A stretch of 64,000 bases of DNA from Anodontia alba (lineage: Eukaryota; Mollusca; Bivalvia; Lucinida; Lucinidae): contig OZ024826.1 of NCBI GenBank assembly GCA_964016985.1, positions 58,031,735 to 58,095,734 on the forward strand. The letters run 5' to 3'. Made by a program: the position numbers and the translations under genes. Every line of letters starts with the position of its first letter. Within the stretch, counting starts at the first letter, position 1. This document shows, one piece after another, positions 44,086 through 54,208 of the stretch. A model generated the notes under the pieces. It ran no database searches. It saw nothing but the letters and a program-made list of their open reading frames with translations, and was not told the DNA's origin.

Positions 44086-47000
44086 TTCCATCTGGGTTTG
44101 TATATCTCTTTGTTTACTGTTAGTCCATATATGTTGTGGTGCATGGAACGCAGCAAGTTCATTGTGTGTGTATACTTTTGTTTGTTGAACAGCGCATCTT
44201 TGTAGTTCTCAAAATTCATCTGTTTTTTGATTACATATTTTTTTTTTACACCTTTTGCTTTCTTGATGAGTTGCTCGTCGGCTCTTAGTATAGTGTATAA
44301 CTTTGGACGAAGACCAATGTATTCTGCAATGGGAGTGCCAGCACATTTGTCTTTCATTTTGCCTATTACTTTTTTGTTTGATTCATCATGAAGTTGGTGA
44401 TCTTTAGGATAATCAGAAAAGTCATAGTCTTCTTTTGTCTCAGACATGTCTTTGTATATGTCGTTAGTTTTGATGTCTACTAGTAAGGAATCTGTATCGG
44501 TGTACAACATGGTGCAGTTTTCACCATACTTCTTTTTCAGTTTGTTGTAATACCAGTCATACATCAAGTGTTTTGATAGATCAAGGACAGAGAAACCAAC
44601 GTAGATTGGTTTGTTTAGTGTTAGCTTTGTTTTGTTGACATGTATTGCAGATAGTTCATCAGAGAATTTTACACGTCTGTTGAAGTTTGGTTTGGCTACG
44701 ATTTTTCTTAACTTTTCATTTTCAGCGCCATCTGTTCTGACTAATTTTATGTCTACTCGTTTACGGAGGTTCTCCATTGTTTTGCCAAAGACAGAGTTAT
44801 TCATAAGTTTGTAGAAATCTTTTTCAAATGCAGACTTTGCTTTTTTGTGGAACTCTGTGTTTAGACGGATATAAGGCTCCATCCAAGATTTTTCATTGAA
44901 TTCTAATATCCTGTTTATTTTCTTAACTTTCATGCCTAGGGATACATAAAGCTGGAGGTTTCTGTAGTGGACTACATATTTTTTTTTGTCCATGAGATTG
45001 GGGACAAGTTTTGGTATGGTTATCAAGCTTTTATTTTCTAGCAGTTCTGTTTGATAAGGTGAGAGCCATTCTTCTTTTACTGCTAGTTTTTCAGGTGCAA
45101 GTGGATAGTCATTGTGTAGTTTATGCAGGTGTTTTGGATATTCTAAATCTACTTCAAGTATACGTCCTTTCCCTATTGGCCTTTTCCCTACTTTTACCCA
45201 TTTGAAATCAGAGTAAGGTAGTGGCAAGCTCATTGCCCACCCATAGAGGTTGTTTGCATCATAATACATGATATAGTTGTTTTCTTTTTCAGGATTGTAA
45301 TAAGTGCAAGGATTGTTTGCTTTAGCATGTCTTTTGGATACCATGCTTATACCACCACGCATGCCCTTTTCTATAAACAAGTGCATATCCATGTCTGTCA
45401 AAAGTTCTAAATCTATCTTTGTGTATTTGAGTAATGCATCCCAAGATAAACCAGGTGCAGTGTAATAATGCAGAGGATCAAGTCTGTATGCACCCATACA
45501 TGTTTTTCTGAAAGTTTGGAATACGTCAGCAAGTAGGGTTATATCAGTCTTGAGATATAAGTCGTGGTAGTCTCCTAAGGTTTCACAGCTGAAGGCTTCC
45601 CACACTTTTTGTGCGTGCTCATAATCTTTGGCACTGATTTTTTCATTAGTTAGCCTACTGTAAAAATTATCTATAGGTGGCAGTTGTGTTTCAGCAAACC
45701 TGTCTAGGCTGTCTATGTATTCATATGGGTAAACTCCTTTGCGAAGGATAAGAGGTGTTTTGTCACCAAACTCACTTTTTGTTATTTTGAAGTCTACTTT
45801 GTCAGTTGCATCCACCAGCCTTTCCAAAGACGATACCATAAACTGGAAACTGTCTAAGAATTTGAGTTTGGCAACACTGAATGAGATGTACTTTTCTGCG
45901 TTGTTTGAGATACAAGTAATGTGGCCTTTTGCTTTATGTATTCTTTGCATTATGAGATGACTGTCATATCCTCTAAGATTGTGGATTACCACTGGAATTT
46001 TTGTCTTGTCTGGTTTGATTTTGAGTTTAAGGTTGCAGGATTTGTGTGCTGCACCTCTGTATTCACCTGTGAAATGACAGTGGTCTCTTACTTTGTTTTC
46101 TGTTATTTTTTGTTCACATATCCAACAATGTGTGGCATTCTCATAGTCTTTGATGTTTTGCTCTGTCATAATTAATAGTTTTGGGTGAGCAAAGATGTTA
46201 TTGATATTGCTAACCTCACATTCTAAGTGGGTCAAAAATCTTTCAACAACGTCTTTGCCTCTGTAGATTACAGGGTGTTTGGTTTGGCCATCATATCTGA
46301 CCACTTGGTACCCAAACCCACACGCTTCATGTTCACTATTGATTTCTGATTTATCACCTGCTGTTTCTGTTTTTGGTTTGTTTATACTTTCAAAGTCGGC
46401 ATAAATGACATATGGAACAGGTATTTGGTTTTGATGGTTTCTGAACCTGATGTAACTGCCTTCTGGAGGCATATCTATTCTTGTTGGGTTTTTGTTGATG
46501 CCATAGCAGTCTTCTTTGTGTTTGATAAGCAAGTCTTCGCGTGTGAACCGTATAGGCAGCGGTCACAGAAGTGTGTCTTCTCTCTATGTTTGTTATTCTG
46601 ACCACGAAGTAATCTATCAAACCTTGTAATCCCACAGTAGTGATACCTTGTTTCTTTTTCCTGGGACTCTGGTTCATATTCATAATCTGCAGGATCATAT
46701 GATTCATCTATTATATCATCTTCAGGAACATAGTCTTCATCTACTATACCCTCATCTTCAGAAATATTGCTGCAATCAATTTCTACCAAAAGTAAAATGA
46801 CTCGGCGGAGTTCTGGTGGTCGATCAGAGATGTAGTATGGAAATACATTAATTTTATCTTTTGCTTCTTTAGTGACACTGAACAGCCGTACACATTGATC
46901 GCAAACCAAGAATTTTGTTTTTCCACTTTTGGTATTTGAGAAAGTGGTACGGGAATATCAATACCTTTTAACTTTAATATACCTAGATATTTTATATAGC

Positions 47001-47756
47001 TTGATAACTTACTTGGGTTATTCTCATTGTAGTATAAAATAGACAATATGGCCAATTCAAAACATCTGCCGTCTTTGTTTGGTAAACTGATTATTGCTTT
47101 TTTATCGACCAGTGCTTTAGGTAAAGAAATTTTTGATGAGCCCTTAAGTGGTTCATATTTTGCAATATTTAAGTAAATCCTAATACAGTGATCAATTTCT
47201 AATCCTGAGGCTGTGTTTGTAAATTTTTCAATGCCTGTTTGAATTTGAGCAGACGAATTATTGTAAAACTCATCTATTTTGTCGGGTGTTAAGATGGCCA
47301 TTTGATCACCATGTAAAACACCTGTTACGATTGTTTTATCTGCACCGTCATCTTTATAAAAATTTATGGTAAAGGCCAGCTGGAATTTTAATCCACCCAA
47401 CTCTTTTAACTCTTTAACGATTTGTTGGGTGATGGCTGATTTCTTGTTATGAAATAACTTATTAGGATCTTTGTATTTATCTGCAAATATTTCATATGCC
47501 TTAAAATACCCACATTTTGGATTATCAACCAGATTTAATTCTGAAACTTTCTTTGTGATAAAACCTGTTTTAGTTCATCAATAACAGCCTTTTGCAGCTG
47601 TTTATATTTCTGTCTCTGTTGTTTTTCTAATGCACTTGGTTGAACTGACTCAACAGTTTTAGTTGTTGACTGTAATTCATTCAAGGCTTTGTTTAAAGCA
47701 CTATCATCAATTCTCCCTTCTCTATGAAGATTCAACAAATAGTCTACATCACTCAT
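43998..47756 (-). CDS. Protein-primed type B DNA polymerase, N-terminal third frameshifted
   Basis: The intact frame 46532-43998 (844 codons) contains exonuclease motifs DFE at 46-48, NLRGYD at 185-190 and YLKTD at 326-330. It also has polymerase motifs A (YDANNLYGW, 424-432), B (KLMNNSVFG, 575-583) and C (YTDTDS, 677-682). These are diagnostic of the organellar/viral PolB family that starts synthesis from a terminal protein. A C-x2-C...H-C-H...H-x2-C finger at 136-166 lies between exonuclease motifs. Upstream, two more frames (46909-46475 and 47400-46783) and a start segment (47756-47535) continue the gene, with shifts near 46545, 46890 and 47548. A second zinc-binding segment (HYCGITRF...HFCDRCLYG) and an acidic insert lie in the 46909 frame. 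The N-terminal DYLLNLHREGRIDD segment recurs in the ORF at 48090. The protein would replicate the element. Confidence 0.92.
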
Positions 47757-47834
47757 TGTACATATATTTTACTTTATATATATTTTTTTATTTCTTTTTA
47801 ATATAAAAAAAAAGAAGTATGTATTATCAGAAAA

Positions 47835-48086
47835 ATGGAATGTGCTTTTTTGAAAGTTGCTAATCATAAACCATGTCAGTCAAAACCTACTAAAAGATCT
47901 AAATACTGTAAACTGCATAATTACTTAATGAAAAAAAGTAAAGTTGTGCCCTGTATTAATTGTAACAGAGGCACTTATGCAAAATACAGAGTATGCGTAG
48001 ATTGTGGTGCTGGTAAAATTAGATTAAGGCACCGATATGTGTATGGTGTTGAATGCCAGAGGTTGAGAAATATAAATATAGATTAA
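47835..48086 (+). CDS. Small Cys/His-rich, probably zinc-binding protein (83 aa)
   Basis: An 83-residue product beginning at a Met at 47835. It has C3, C14, then YCKLH (C26, H29), and a second cluster PCINCNRG and CVDCGAG. The spacing suggests two small zinc-binding sites; the tail is basic (KIRLRHRYVYG). Cys-rich proteins of this size occur at this position in some Polintons. It might regulate transcription or bind nucleic acid, but the sequence does not prove it. It starts about 80 bp upstream of, and divergent from, the polymerase gene, across an A/T-rich region that may hold both promoters. Frame intact. Confidence 0.72.
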   Translation: MECAFLKVANHKPCQSKPTKRSKYCKLHNYLMKKSKVVPCINCNRGTYAKYRVCVDCGAGKIRLRHRYVYGVECQRLRNINID

Positions 48087-48089
48087 ATA

Positions 48090-48419
48090 TTATGTATAGA
48101 TGTTTAAATTTACTATATTGTGGTGTTGTTGTGATTTCTCTAATCTCAGTTGCTTCAAATGCGCATATTTTTGTTTGTGACGTTTTTCTTTTTTCTTTTT
48201 GTTGCGCTTAACACGCTTTTCTGAATCAGGTGGTGACACAGGTGGTGTAGGAGGCACAGGTGGTGAAGCCTGTGGAGCCTGTGGAGTCTCAGACAATATC
48301 CTTATACATTTCTGTAGATTGGCAGTAGAAATAACACCTCTATGGTGCAGATGTATTAGATACTCTATACATGTTCTACTCTGCAGCTGCATTAGATGCT
48401 CTATATACTCTAAACTCAT
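48090..48419 (-). CDS. Small basic ORF resembling the polymerase N-terminus (109 aa)
   Basis: The product starts at a Met at 48419, just inside the right terminal repeat, and ends 3 bp from the convergent Cys-rich gene. Residues 19-45 (EYLIHLHHRGVISTANLQKC) resemble the first 30 residues of the polymerase gene (DYLLNLHREGRIDDSALNKA). Later KRHKQKYAHLKQL resembles its KQQRQKYKQLQKA. Between them is a Pro-rich stretch (SPPVPPTPPVSPPDSE) and a Lys/Arg block (KRVKRNKKKKEKRHK). It may be a truncated copy of the polymerase N-terminal module, or a short protein that uses the same interaction surface. The function is unknown. Confidence 0.6.
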   Translation of the reverse strand: MSLEYIEHLMQLQSRTCIEYLIHLHHRGVISTANLQKCIRILSETPQAPQASPPVPPTPPVSPPDSEKRVKRNKKKKEKRHKQKYAHLKQLRLEKSQQHHNIVNLNIYT

Positions 48420-48467
48420 TTTTTATACAAATGAAATATCTTCTTTATTTAATACATAATTTTTTTG

Positions 48468-48736
48468 GTAAAATATAAATATAGATTATTTTTTTTTAGC
48501 CAATAAATCCTCTCTGTAGCCCCTGGGAAATTAAAAAACGGTCGTTAAAAAAGTTTACCACAGAATTACCTCTGTAGCCCCAGGGAATTAAAAAAAACGG
48601 CCTTTAAAATTTTTTTACCGCAGCCTCTGTAGCCCCTGGGGAATTAAAAAACGGCCGTTAAAAAAAAAATTTACCGCAGAATCACCTCTGTAGCCCCTGG
48701 GGAATGAAAAAACGGCCGTTAAAAAAATTGGTGCAT
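48468..48736 (-). repeat. Right terminal inverted repeat of the Polinton
   Basis: Complement of the left repeat at 34180-34453, with the same four sub-repeats. Its outermost part stops earlier (about 48730), so the left end has a partial fifth sub-repeat that is missing here. Dispersed host repeat follows within about 20 bp. Confidence 0.88.
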
Positions 48737-48744
48737 TGGTCGGG

Positions 48745-49010
48745 AAACCCACAAAAAGGTCATTGGCAAATAGTGCAGACCCAGATAAGACGCCGTAGAA
48801 TGCGGCGTCTGATCAGAATATCCACTATTTGCAAACAGTTCAGCCATTCTTCTCAAGGATTGTGTTACGTGTGTAAATGGGTTACCAAAACATACCTAAA
48901 ATTGAAATTGGACTCCTTAAATATAAAGTGTGGGGAGTTTGTCCAGTCTAAAATGGATTTCTCAGTTGTCAATAAACTGAAGTGTTGTAAATATAAATAA
49001 ATATCGAGAC
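48745..49010. repeat. Dispersed repeat copy at the Polinton right flank
   Basis: GGCAAATAGTGCAGACCCAG, a GGCGTCTGATCAG segment and CCACTATTTGCAAACAGTTC also appear, diverged, at 53930-54170. The repeat begins within a few bases of the Polinton end, so it may be the insertion target or a neighbour. Confidence 0.6.
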
Positions 49011-49679
49011 TTTAGCATTCAGCAATAGTTAAATATTTACACAATTAAATGATCGTTTGATCATTATTCTTGTGGAGCAAAATAGGCATATAAAATATGG
49101 CGGCAGTAGTTTAAATTTGTCCCCCAAAGCAATACACAGGCGAACCGGTGCGATTTCTCTTAACTTCGTCAAACATGTCCAGTCAACATATTAAAGATAA
49201 TGTCAGATTATCATATTAAAATGATAAAAAATTACAAATAATTACCGTCAGTGTTCGATAGCCATTGCCAAATTTGAAGCACTTCCACCGTTAAGATTGT
49301 TTTTTGGGTATCAGATAACAGGCCCGATTAAAGCGGATTCCCGGAAAAATACCGAGTTTTCTACTTTCAGTTTACAGGATTGAACCCGGCTTGTTATAAA
49401 TAGGGATACATAAACCGGACACTATGCTATTTAAACCAATGGGTATTGAACACATACAAATAGTTCGCACACTTTAAAAACAACAGAAAAAAGATGTCAG
49501 ATAGTAACCGGGCAACACGTAATCAATCGGTGCAAAAGGTGCACGTGTGAAAAGTATGTTCGTGATTCGGTGGATAAAACCTTGGCTGCGTTTAGTACTA
49601 AAGTGAAACACCAGCGAGTGTTTGCATCGTCTGAATGATTATTGTGAATCCGACACACGTGACTTCCAATTAGAGATTT
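49010..49679. other. Intergenic DNA, nothing recognised
   Basis: AT-rich, without clear repeats or coding signatures. The ORF at 49497-49691 on the minus strand has no recognisable domain. Confidence 0.35.
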
Positions 49680-49796
49680 CCCAGTAAGCATTCTACATAA
49701 ATCTATAGCGGGCCGTTATCGGCCCGTCAGGGTAGCTGACGGGCCGATAACGGCCCGCGGTAGTTTTATAAAGAATGCTAGCTGGGCACCTGTTAT
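49680..49796. mobile_element. Hairpin MITE of the CCCAGC-AGCA family, copy 2
   Basis: The left arm begins CCCAGTAAGCATTCTACATA and the right arm ends AGAATGCTAGCTGGG. The inner stem GGGCCGTTATCGGCCCGTCA pairs with its complement around GGTAG. Arms of about 50 bp with a few mismatches. Confidence 0.83.
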
Positions 49797-50280
49797 TCTC
49801 GTAGACGAGACTTGATCTTAAATTGAATAAACTAGATCAATAATTATTAATGTTATGTAGAAACAAATAAATAATATCAACGTCTATAAACATTCCCATA
49901 GTTTTGTTTACAAACAAGCATAACTGGGATACAGATTTAAAAAAGTCAAACGACTTTCTTCTGGATCCCATTTGTATGTATTGATGTTTTGTCGTGTCTC
50001 GTTGTAAACGGTAATGTTATATGTATACAAATAAAGTAAAAGTTTAACTAAACAAGCATAAAATTTATTCGCGTAGGCCGCCATCTTTTTGTGTGCCAAA
50101 AACCGCTTGAGAATAGTTTTGGTATGTTCGCTACCGTTCGCTACCCTCCGCCGAAAACTATCGCAACTAAACGGAAGGTTTGCTTTTGTTTTGCGTGTAA
50201 CCGAGAACGTTTTGGTTAAAGACACATTTTGGACGCAACCCTGGACAACTACTAAAACTTTATTTTAAGTGTAAAGGATA

Positions 50281-50281
<1 letters not shown>
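49797..50281. other. Intergenic DNA, no gene assigned
   Basis: The minus-strand ORF 49908-50225 has no domain signature. GTTCGCTACCGTTCGCTACC at 50127-50146 is a small direct duplication. Confidence 0.35.

Positions 50282-50282
<1 letters not shown>

Positions 50283-50341
<59 letters not shown>
50283..50341. repeat. (GT)n microsatellite
   Basis: About 29 uninterrupted GT dinucleotides. The ORF of alternating Cys-Val read across it is an artefact. Confidence 0.97.
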
Positions 50342-50346
<5 letters not shown>

Positions 50347-50782
50347 TTATTTTGTTGGAGTCAATTCTTTCCTTAAGCGAGTTCCACTTTCGCTTTTCAG
50401 AAGGGGTTTAATTGGTGTTATAGGGAGCAATAACACGGGTGGAGTCTCATTTGCAAAACCATTCAAGGTGTTTTATTGTTTATATGGAAATGGAATATTT
50501 TAAATCTGGTTTAGTCTAAAATCTGCAGTATTTAAATGCGGGGCATTCTGATAATGTTTAAAGTTTCCATAAGAATTTATCAGGCCTAGTAGTCAGATAC
50601 CTGACAGTTGGCATTATTGTCTCCGTAAGGTTTAATGCTCCCGTAAAGGGTAATCGATTTCATAAGTCATATTCAGCACAAATATTTCAATCCTCAGAAA
50701 AAATGCTCATGAAATTTAGCTTCGTATGTTTTTCAACATAGACGTAGGTTGTAATACGTCTTATTTGATATGTTAAACTAGT

Positions 50783-51086
50783 TTGTTTTTGTTGAGGTTT
50801 TACGGCCCAGTCAACCCAATGGGGTCAATTCGAGCGCGGTCAGTTTACCTAACCACACATTTACTGGGCAGGCTTAGTCCTCTAAGCGGTTAACCAGTAT
50901 TGTGCACATTCTTTCGCCAGAAACTGACAACTGCCCTTCTTGAATCAGCGGAAGGGAGAGAATGACCGTAGAAAATATTTCATGATCAATCTCCACGAAA
51001 GAATGTTGGCGACATCGGCGGGGGTTGAACCCGCGACCTCCTGGTCTCCAGTCGGACGGCGCATCCAACTGAGCCACCGAGGCCAG
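50783..51086 (-). mobile_element. tRNA-derived SINE, copy 2
   Basis: On the minus strand the tRNA-like head (box A TGGCTCAGTTGGATG, box B like GGTTCAACCCC) lies at 51020-51086, and the body matches copy 1 at 13441-13745. It is flanked by a perfect 14-bp duplication TATGTTAAACTAGT at 50769-50782 and 51087-51100, showing LINE-driven insertion. The perfect duplication implies a younger insertion than copy 1. Confidence 0.93.
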
Positions 51087-51805
51087 TATGTTAAACTAGT
51101 AGTAAGTATTTCATAGCCCAGATAGCTGAAAATAATTTCATATTGCACTAGAAAAAATCAAAACAGGAATATCGGACTACCCTTCTCTGGGTGAAATTAT
51201 ATAAAAAATTAGCCGCTTGTTTTTTCAAGTCCTCACTTTTCTTTTCCGACGCAGAAATGAAAGTTGATGGGAATAGCATTGTCCGATTTTTCAAACTATG
51301 TCTATGAAATCGTCTAAAAATCAATAATTCAGGAGAACTTACCCGTATGTTGACATTTGGATGTCTCGTAGGTTAAGGCCGGAAGTAAAGATTTTGAGTG
51401 CATGATCACCGGCTACCCCTTACGAGATTACCAGGCGTGTCAATGGAAATGACTGTCGCAAACTTTAAATTCCAAGGACGCCTGTTTAATCCTTTCTTTT
51501 GGGTTCCATGTCTGTTCATCTGAACATTCTGACTTGCCATTTTTTTTATGAATGCTCTTTGGCTTGGATACGTCGACCACACATTTCATAATGTCAACAA
51601 AAAAAGCCTTGTCCCTTTGCACATTTGTTGCAAGTTAAAAAATCCTTTTGTCTGAATAAGGGTCCTAAACATGCTAAAACAAAGCAAACAAACTTTCATT
51701 TTATCTTCTGAAGTTGAAAACTTTGACTAAAAGTCTGTCATAAGTTTGATTTGACGGACTTTGTTGTCCGCATGAAGAAACTTTGTATCCTTGGCTATCC
51801 AAAAT

Positions 51806-51871
51806 GCGCCCGGCGAAGGCTCAGATCAGCCTGCGCAAATGCACAGGCTGATCTGAATCTTCACTGGGCGC
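51806..51871. repeat. Foldback TGCGCCCGGCGAAGGCTCAG
   Basis: TGCGCCCGGCGAAGGCTCAG and its imperfect complement (ATCTTCACTGGGCGCA) flank AGATCAGCCTGCGCA/TGCACAGGCTGATCT. Related foldback sequences occur near 10390-10440, 52780-52940, 58760-58830 and 59570-59640, always with the AGGCTGATC core. Confidence 0.75.
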
Positions 51872-52047
51872 ACATGTCTAAAAAGTACGTTGACTGATGC
51901 TTCAGCTCTTATTTTTCTGTTGCAATGAAAATTTATCTATACAGGATGATCCCATTTTCTAGCATGTATACCATATATTGAGGAATAAACAATTAAAATA
52001 TAGTCTCAAATGTTGACATACACGCGCTAGATCAGTTTTACACAGTA

Positions 52048-52300
52048 CAGTCGAGCCCCAGTAGTTCGAACACCGATGGCTTGTTTACCATGGCTAATTC
52101 GAATTCGTTTTTGAATCCCTACGAAATTCTTCCAACAGCTCAAGAATATAGATACAAATTTTTAGGAAAATTTTCTTATTTTATCATGAAATTGTATGTT
52201 GTGTGTAATTATTAGAATCGCCTCATCATGAAATTGTATGTTGTGTGTACTCATTAGAATCGCCTCATCGACGCGATTCTAATAAATACGGATAACATGT
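52048..52300. mobile_element. Pogo-like MITE, copy 3 (right end missing)
   Basis: It begins CAGTCGAGCCCCAGTAGTTC after TA and shares ACCATGGCTAATTCGAA with copy 1. The central hairpin arm ATGAAATTGTATGTTGTGTG occurs twice in tandem (52185 and 52229) before the reverse arm at 52270. The typical right terminus is not found. Confidence 0.7.
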
Positions 52301-52539
52301 ATACCTCTATTACAGTTGTGCATGGTGCCATGATGATTATCATTGGAGCCCAAGGGCACTGTTGTGGTTGCGGAATCAAACAGAAACTAGAAATTATAAT
52401 CGTTTAATTTCTAAATATTCTCAGCAGGATGGAGAACAAAATGATAGATATGTGTGAATATGTATACAGAGTGAATAACTAACTGGGTTAACTGGTCCGA
52501 CTTTTTAGCCTGGTAGTTGTTTTCGCTTTGTAATCCAGG

Positions 52540-52540
<1 letters not shown>

Positions 52541-52594
<54 letters not shown>

Positions 52595-52690
52595 GGGGAG
52601 GGATGGCTGGGTGTCCTGGTTCGATGCCCGGCCGGGGGGCACTCGACGGGATTTTTCTTTAAGGCTTTTCTCCTCGAACCACGGCACTAA
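52541..52690. repeat. (GT)n microsatellite joined to a SINE-like segment
   Basis: 52541-52593 is (GT)n. It is followed by TGTCCTGGTTCGATGCCCGG, which resembles a tRNA box B region, and a tail CCTCGAACCACGGCACTAAA. This could be a diverged tRNA-derived SINE with its front replaced by the microsatellite; confidence in the SINE part is low. Confidence 0.6.
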
Positions 52691-52999
52691 AGAGTCTTTA
52701 TACTAGCTGAAAGGAAAGTAATGAGAGCTGGGGCACAGCATTTCCTACAAGATTGCATGTGCGCAAGGCAATGACGCAGATAGGCTTTCGTATCCGCGCA
52801 GGCTGATCGGCGTGTTTGCTGTCTGCCTGAAGAAGATTTGGATATTTGGCAGCCCAAAGAGTGTCCTGTGAAGGCTCTAATCAGACTGCGCGGATGTGCA
52901 GGCTGATCTGAGCCTTCGTTGGGTGCACGTGCAATCTTGTTGGAAATGCTGTGTCCCGGCTCACTGCATAGATCCGCAGACCATGAGCTAATTGTCTAC

Positions 53000-53925
53000 T
53001 CCCATGGCCGGAGATAATTACATAGAGTTTGATTGGGACATGAAAGCGAATCCGTTGTTGACTGACTTTATGCTTGTCGTCTACAACTAAAACCCGGGTC
53101 TAGCTGGAGCACTGAATGGAATAAAATAGAATAATATTTATTGGCACACTTTCGTATCTAGGCGGTGTTCTCCATTCACCTGCACTTTTTCGGTCGTGAC
53201 ACAACACGTATGTAGATATTCTGCACTTTTATCAAAGGTTATGGGATGTACATTAATTTTGACAATTTCACTTTTAAAGTGGGTGGATGCATTGGTACTG
53301 TTAAACGCAATTTATAGCATTCCTGGGACAGCACGACACAAATGTGATATTCTTACAACTAGCCTACTTATTTTAGTTTTGAAAAGGTAAGCCTAAATGT
53401 TTTACTGTGAGGGTCAATTTAATTTAGACGAGATCTTAATTTAGACCTCTCCAGTTTACCTTTTTGCGATTTGGAATTTAGCGATTAAGCAAAGATTTGT
53501 ATTTGAAGATCCCAAGACTATTAAAATCAGCGTTAACATTTATTCTGTGCGAAGCAGAGACCTAGCTTTTTGTTAAAGCTTATATACTTTTCAAAGATGA
53601 TCATAGCACGCTTGCTGAGCGAGGGGGTGAGGTGGGTAATACCAGATTAATTATTAGGCCCAGATGACTAATCACGGACATCGCATTTCTCGACACGCAA
53701 GTTAATCTACTTGAACACTGTCTCATGATTCAATCGGAATTCCCCGTCGAAGTTTCCAGACCTGTTACAAGGGAGATAACACATCATTAAAAACCGTTGT
53801 TTCTATTTTTAGCACAGTGGGAAATTCCTTTGGATTTTTTGTTTTCTTCATCCAGCGACGTCTCCAGGAGATAAAACCACCTCACACTTACAGGCGGCTT
53901 GCAGCTAAGGTCAGTGCTTGTTTAA
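53000..53925. other. Intergenic DNA, no gene assigned
   Basis: The ORF at 53196-53390 is hydrophobic, but no start context, domain or partner exon supports it. No repeat recognised. Confidence 0.3.
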
Positions 53926-53929
53926 CCCG

Positions 53930-54175
53930 TTTTAGTCTTGAGACCCTAAAAGGGTAAATGGCATACAGTGCAGTCCAAGATCGGACACTGTGTCTGATTA
54001 GGGTCTCCACTGTTTGCAAATACAACATGTAGTGCAGCCATTTTCTTTAGGAATATCTAAATCACAGCCTGCCATACCTAAAACTGAAATATGACTCTTC
54101 CAAAATATCTGGTATTTGGGGAGTTTACTGCGGTTAAAACTTTCCATTACTTCGACAACAAGAACGTATAAAATA
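53930..54175. repeat. Second copy of the repeat found at 48745
   Basis: TGGCATACAGTGCAGTCCAA, GGGTCTCCACTGTTTGCAAA and the GGGGAGTTTACTG segment align with the copy at 48745-49010. Confidence 0.6.
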
Positions 54176-54208
54176 ATTGCTTTATCAATATCTAGCTACG
54201 ATCAATAA

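Larger units (their letters stand above)
34180..48736. mobile_element. Polinton/Maverick (adintovirus-like) integrated element
   Basis: Matching inverted repeats of about 260 bp bound a 14.5-kb block that holds the Polinton gene set. This comprises protein-primed type B DNA polymerase, retroviral-type integrase, A32-like ATPase, probable major and penton capsid proteins and at least ten further small ORFs. Coding density inside is about 90 percent, unlike the flanks. Genes lie on both strands with short convergent overlaps (INT/PolB 88 bp, 34548 gene/ATPase 23 bp). One stop and about nine single-base shifts break seven genes. No 6-bp target duplication could be recognised: the left end abuts LINE DNA and the right end a dispersed repeat. 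Polintons are regarded as transposons or integrated viruses; the capsid genes favour a virus. Confidence 0.93.

Noticed and set aside
34174..48742. 6-bp target duplication for the Polinton
   Set aside because: No convincing matching 6-mers were found outside the two ends; the outermost units are degenerate, so no duplication is claimed.
49908..50225. Minus-strand ORF of 105 codons
   Set aside because: No domain, no codon pattern, and not linked to any other exon.
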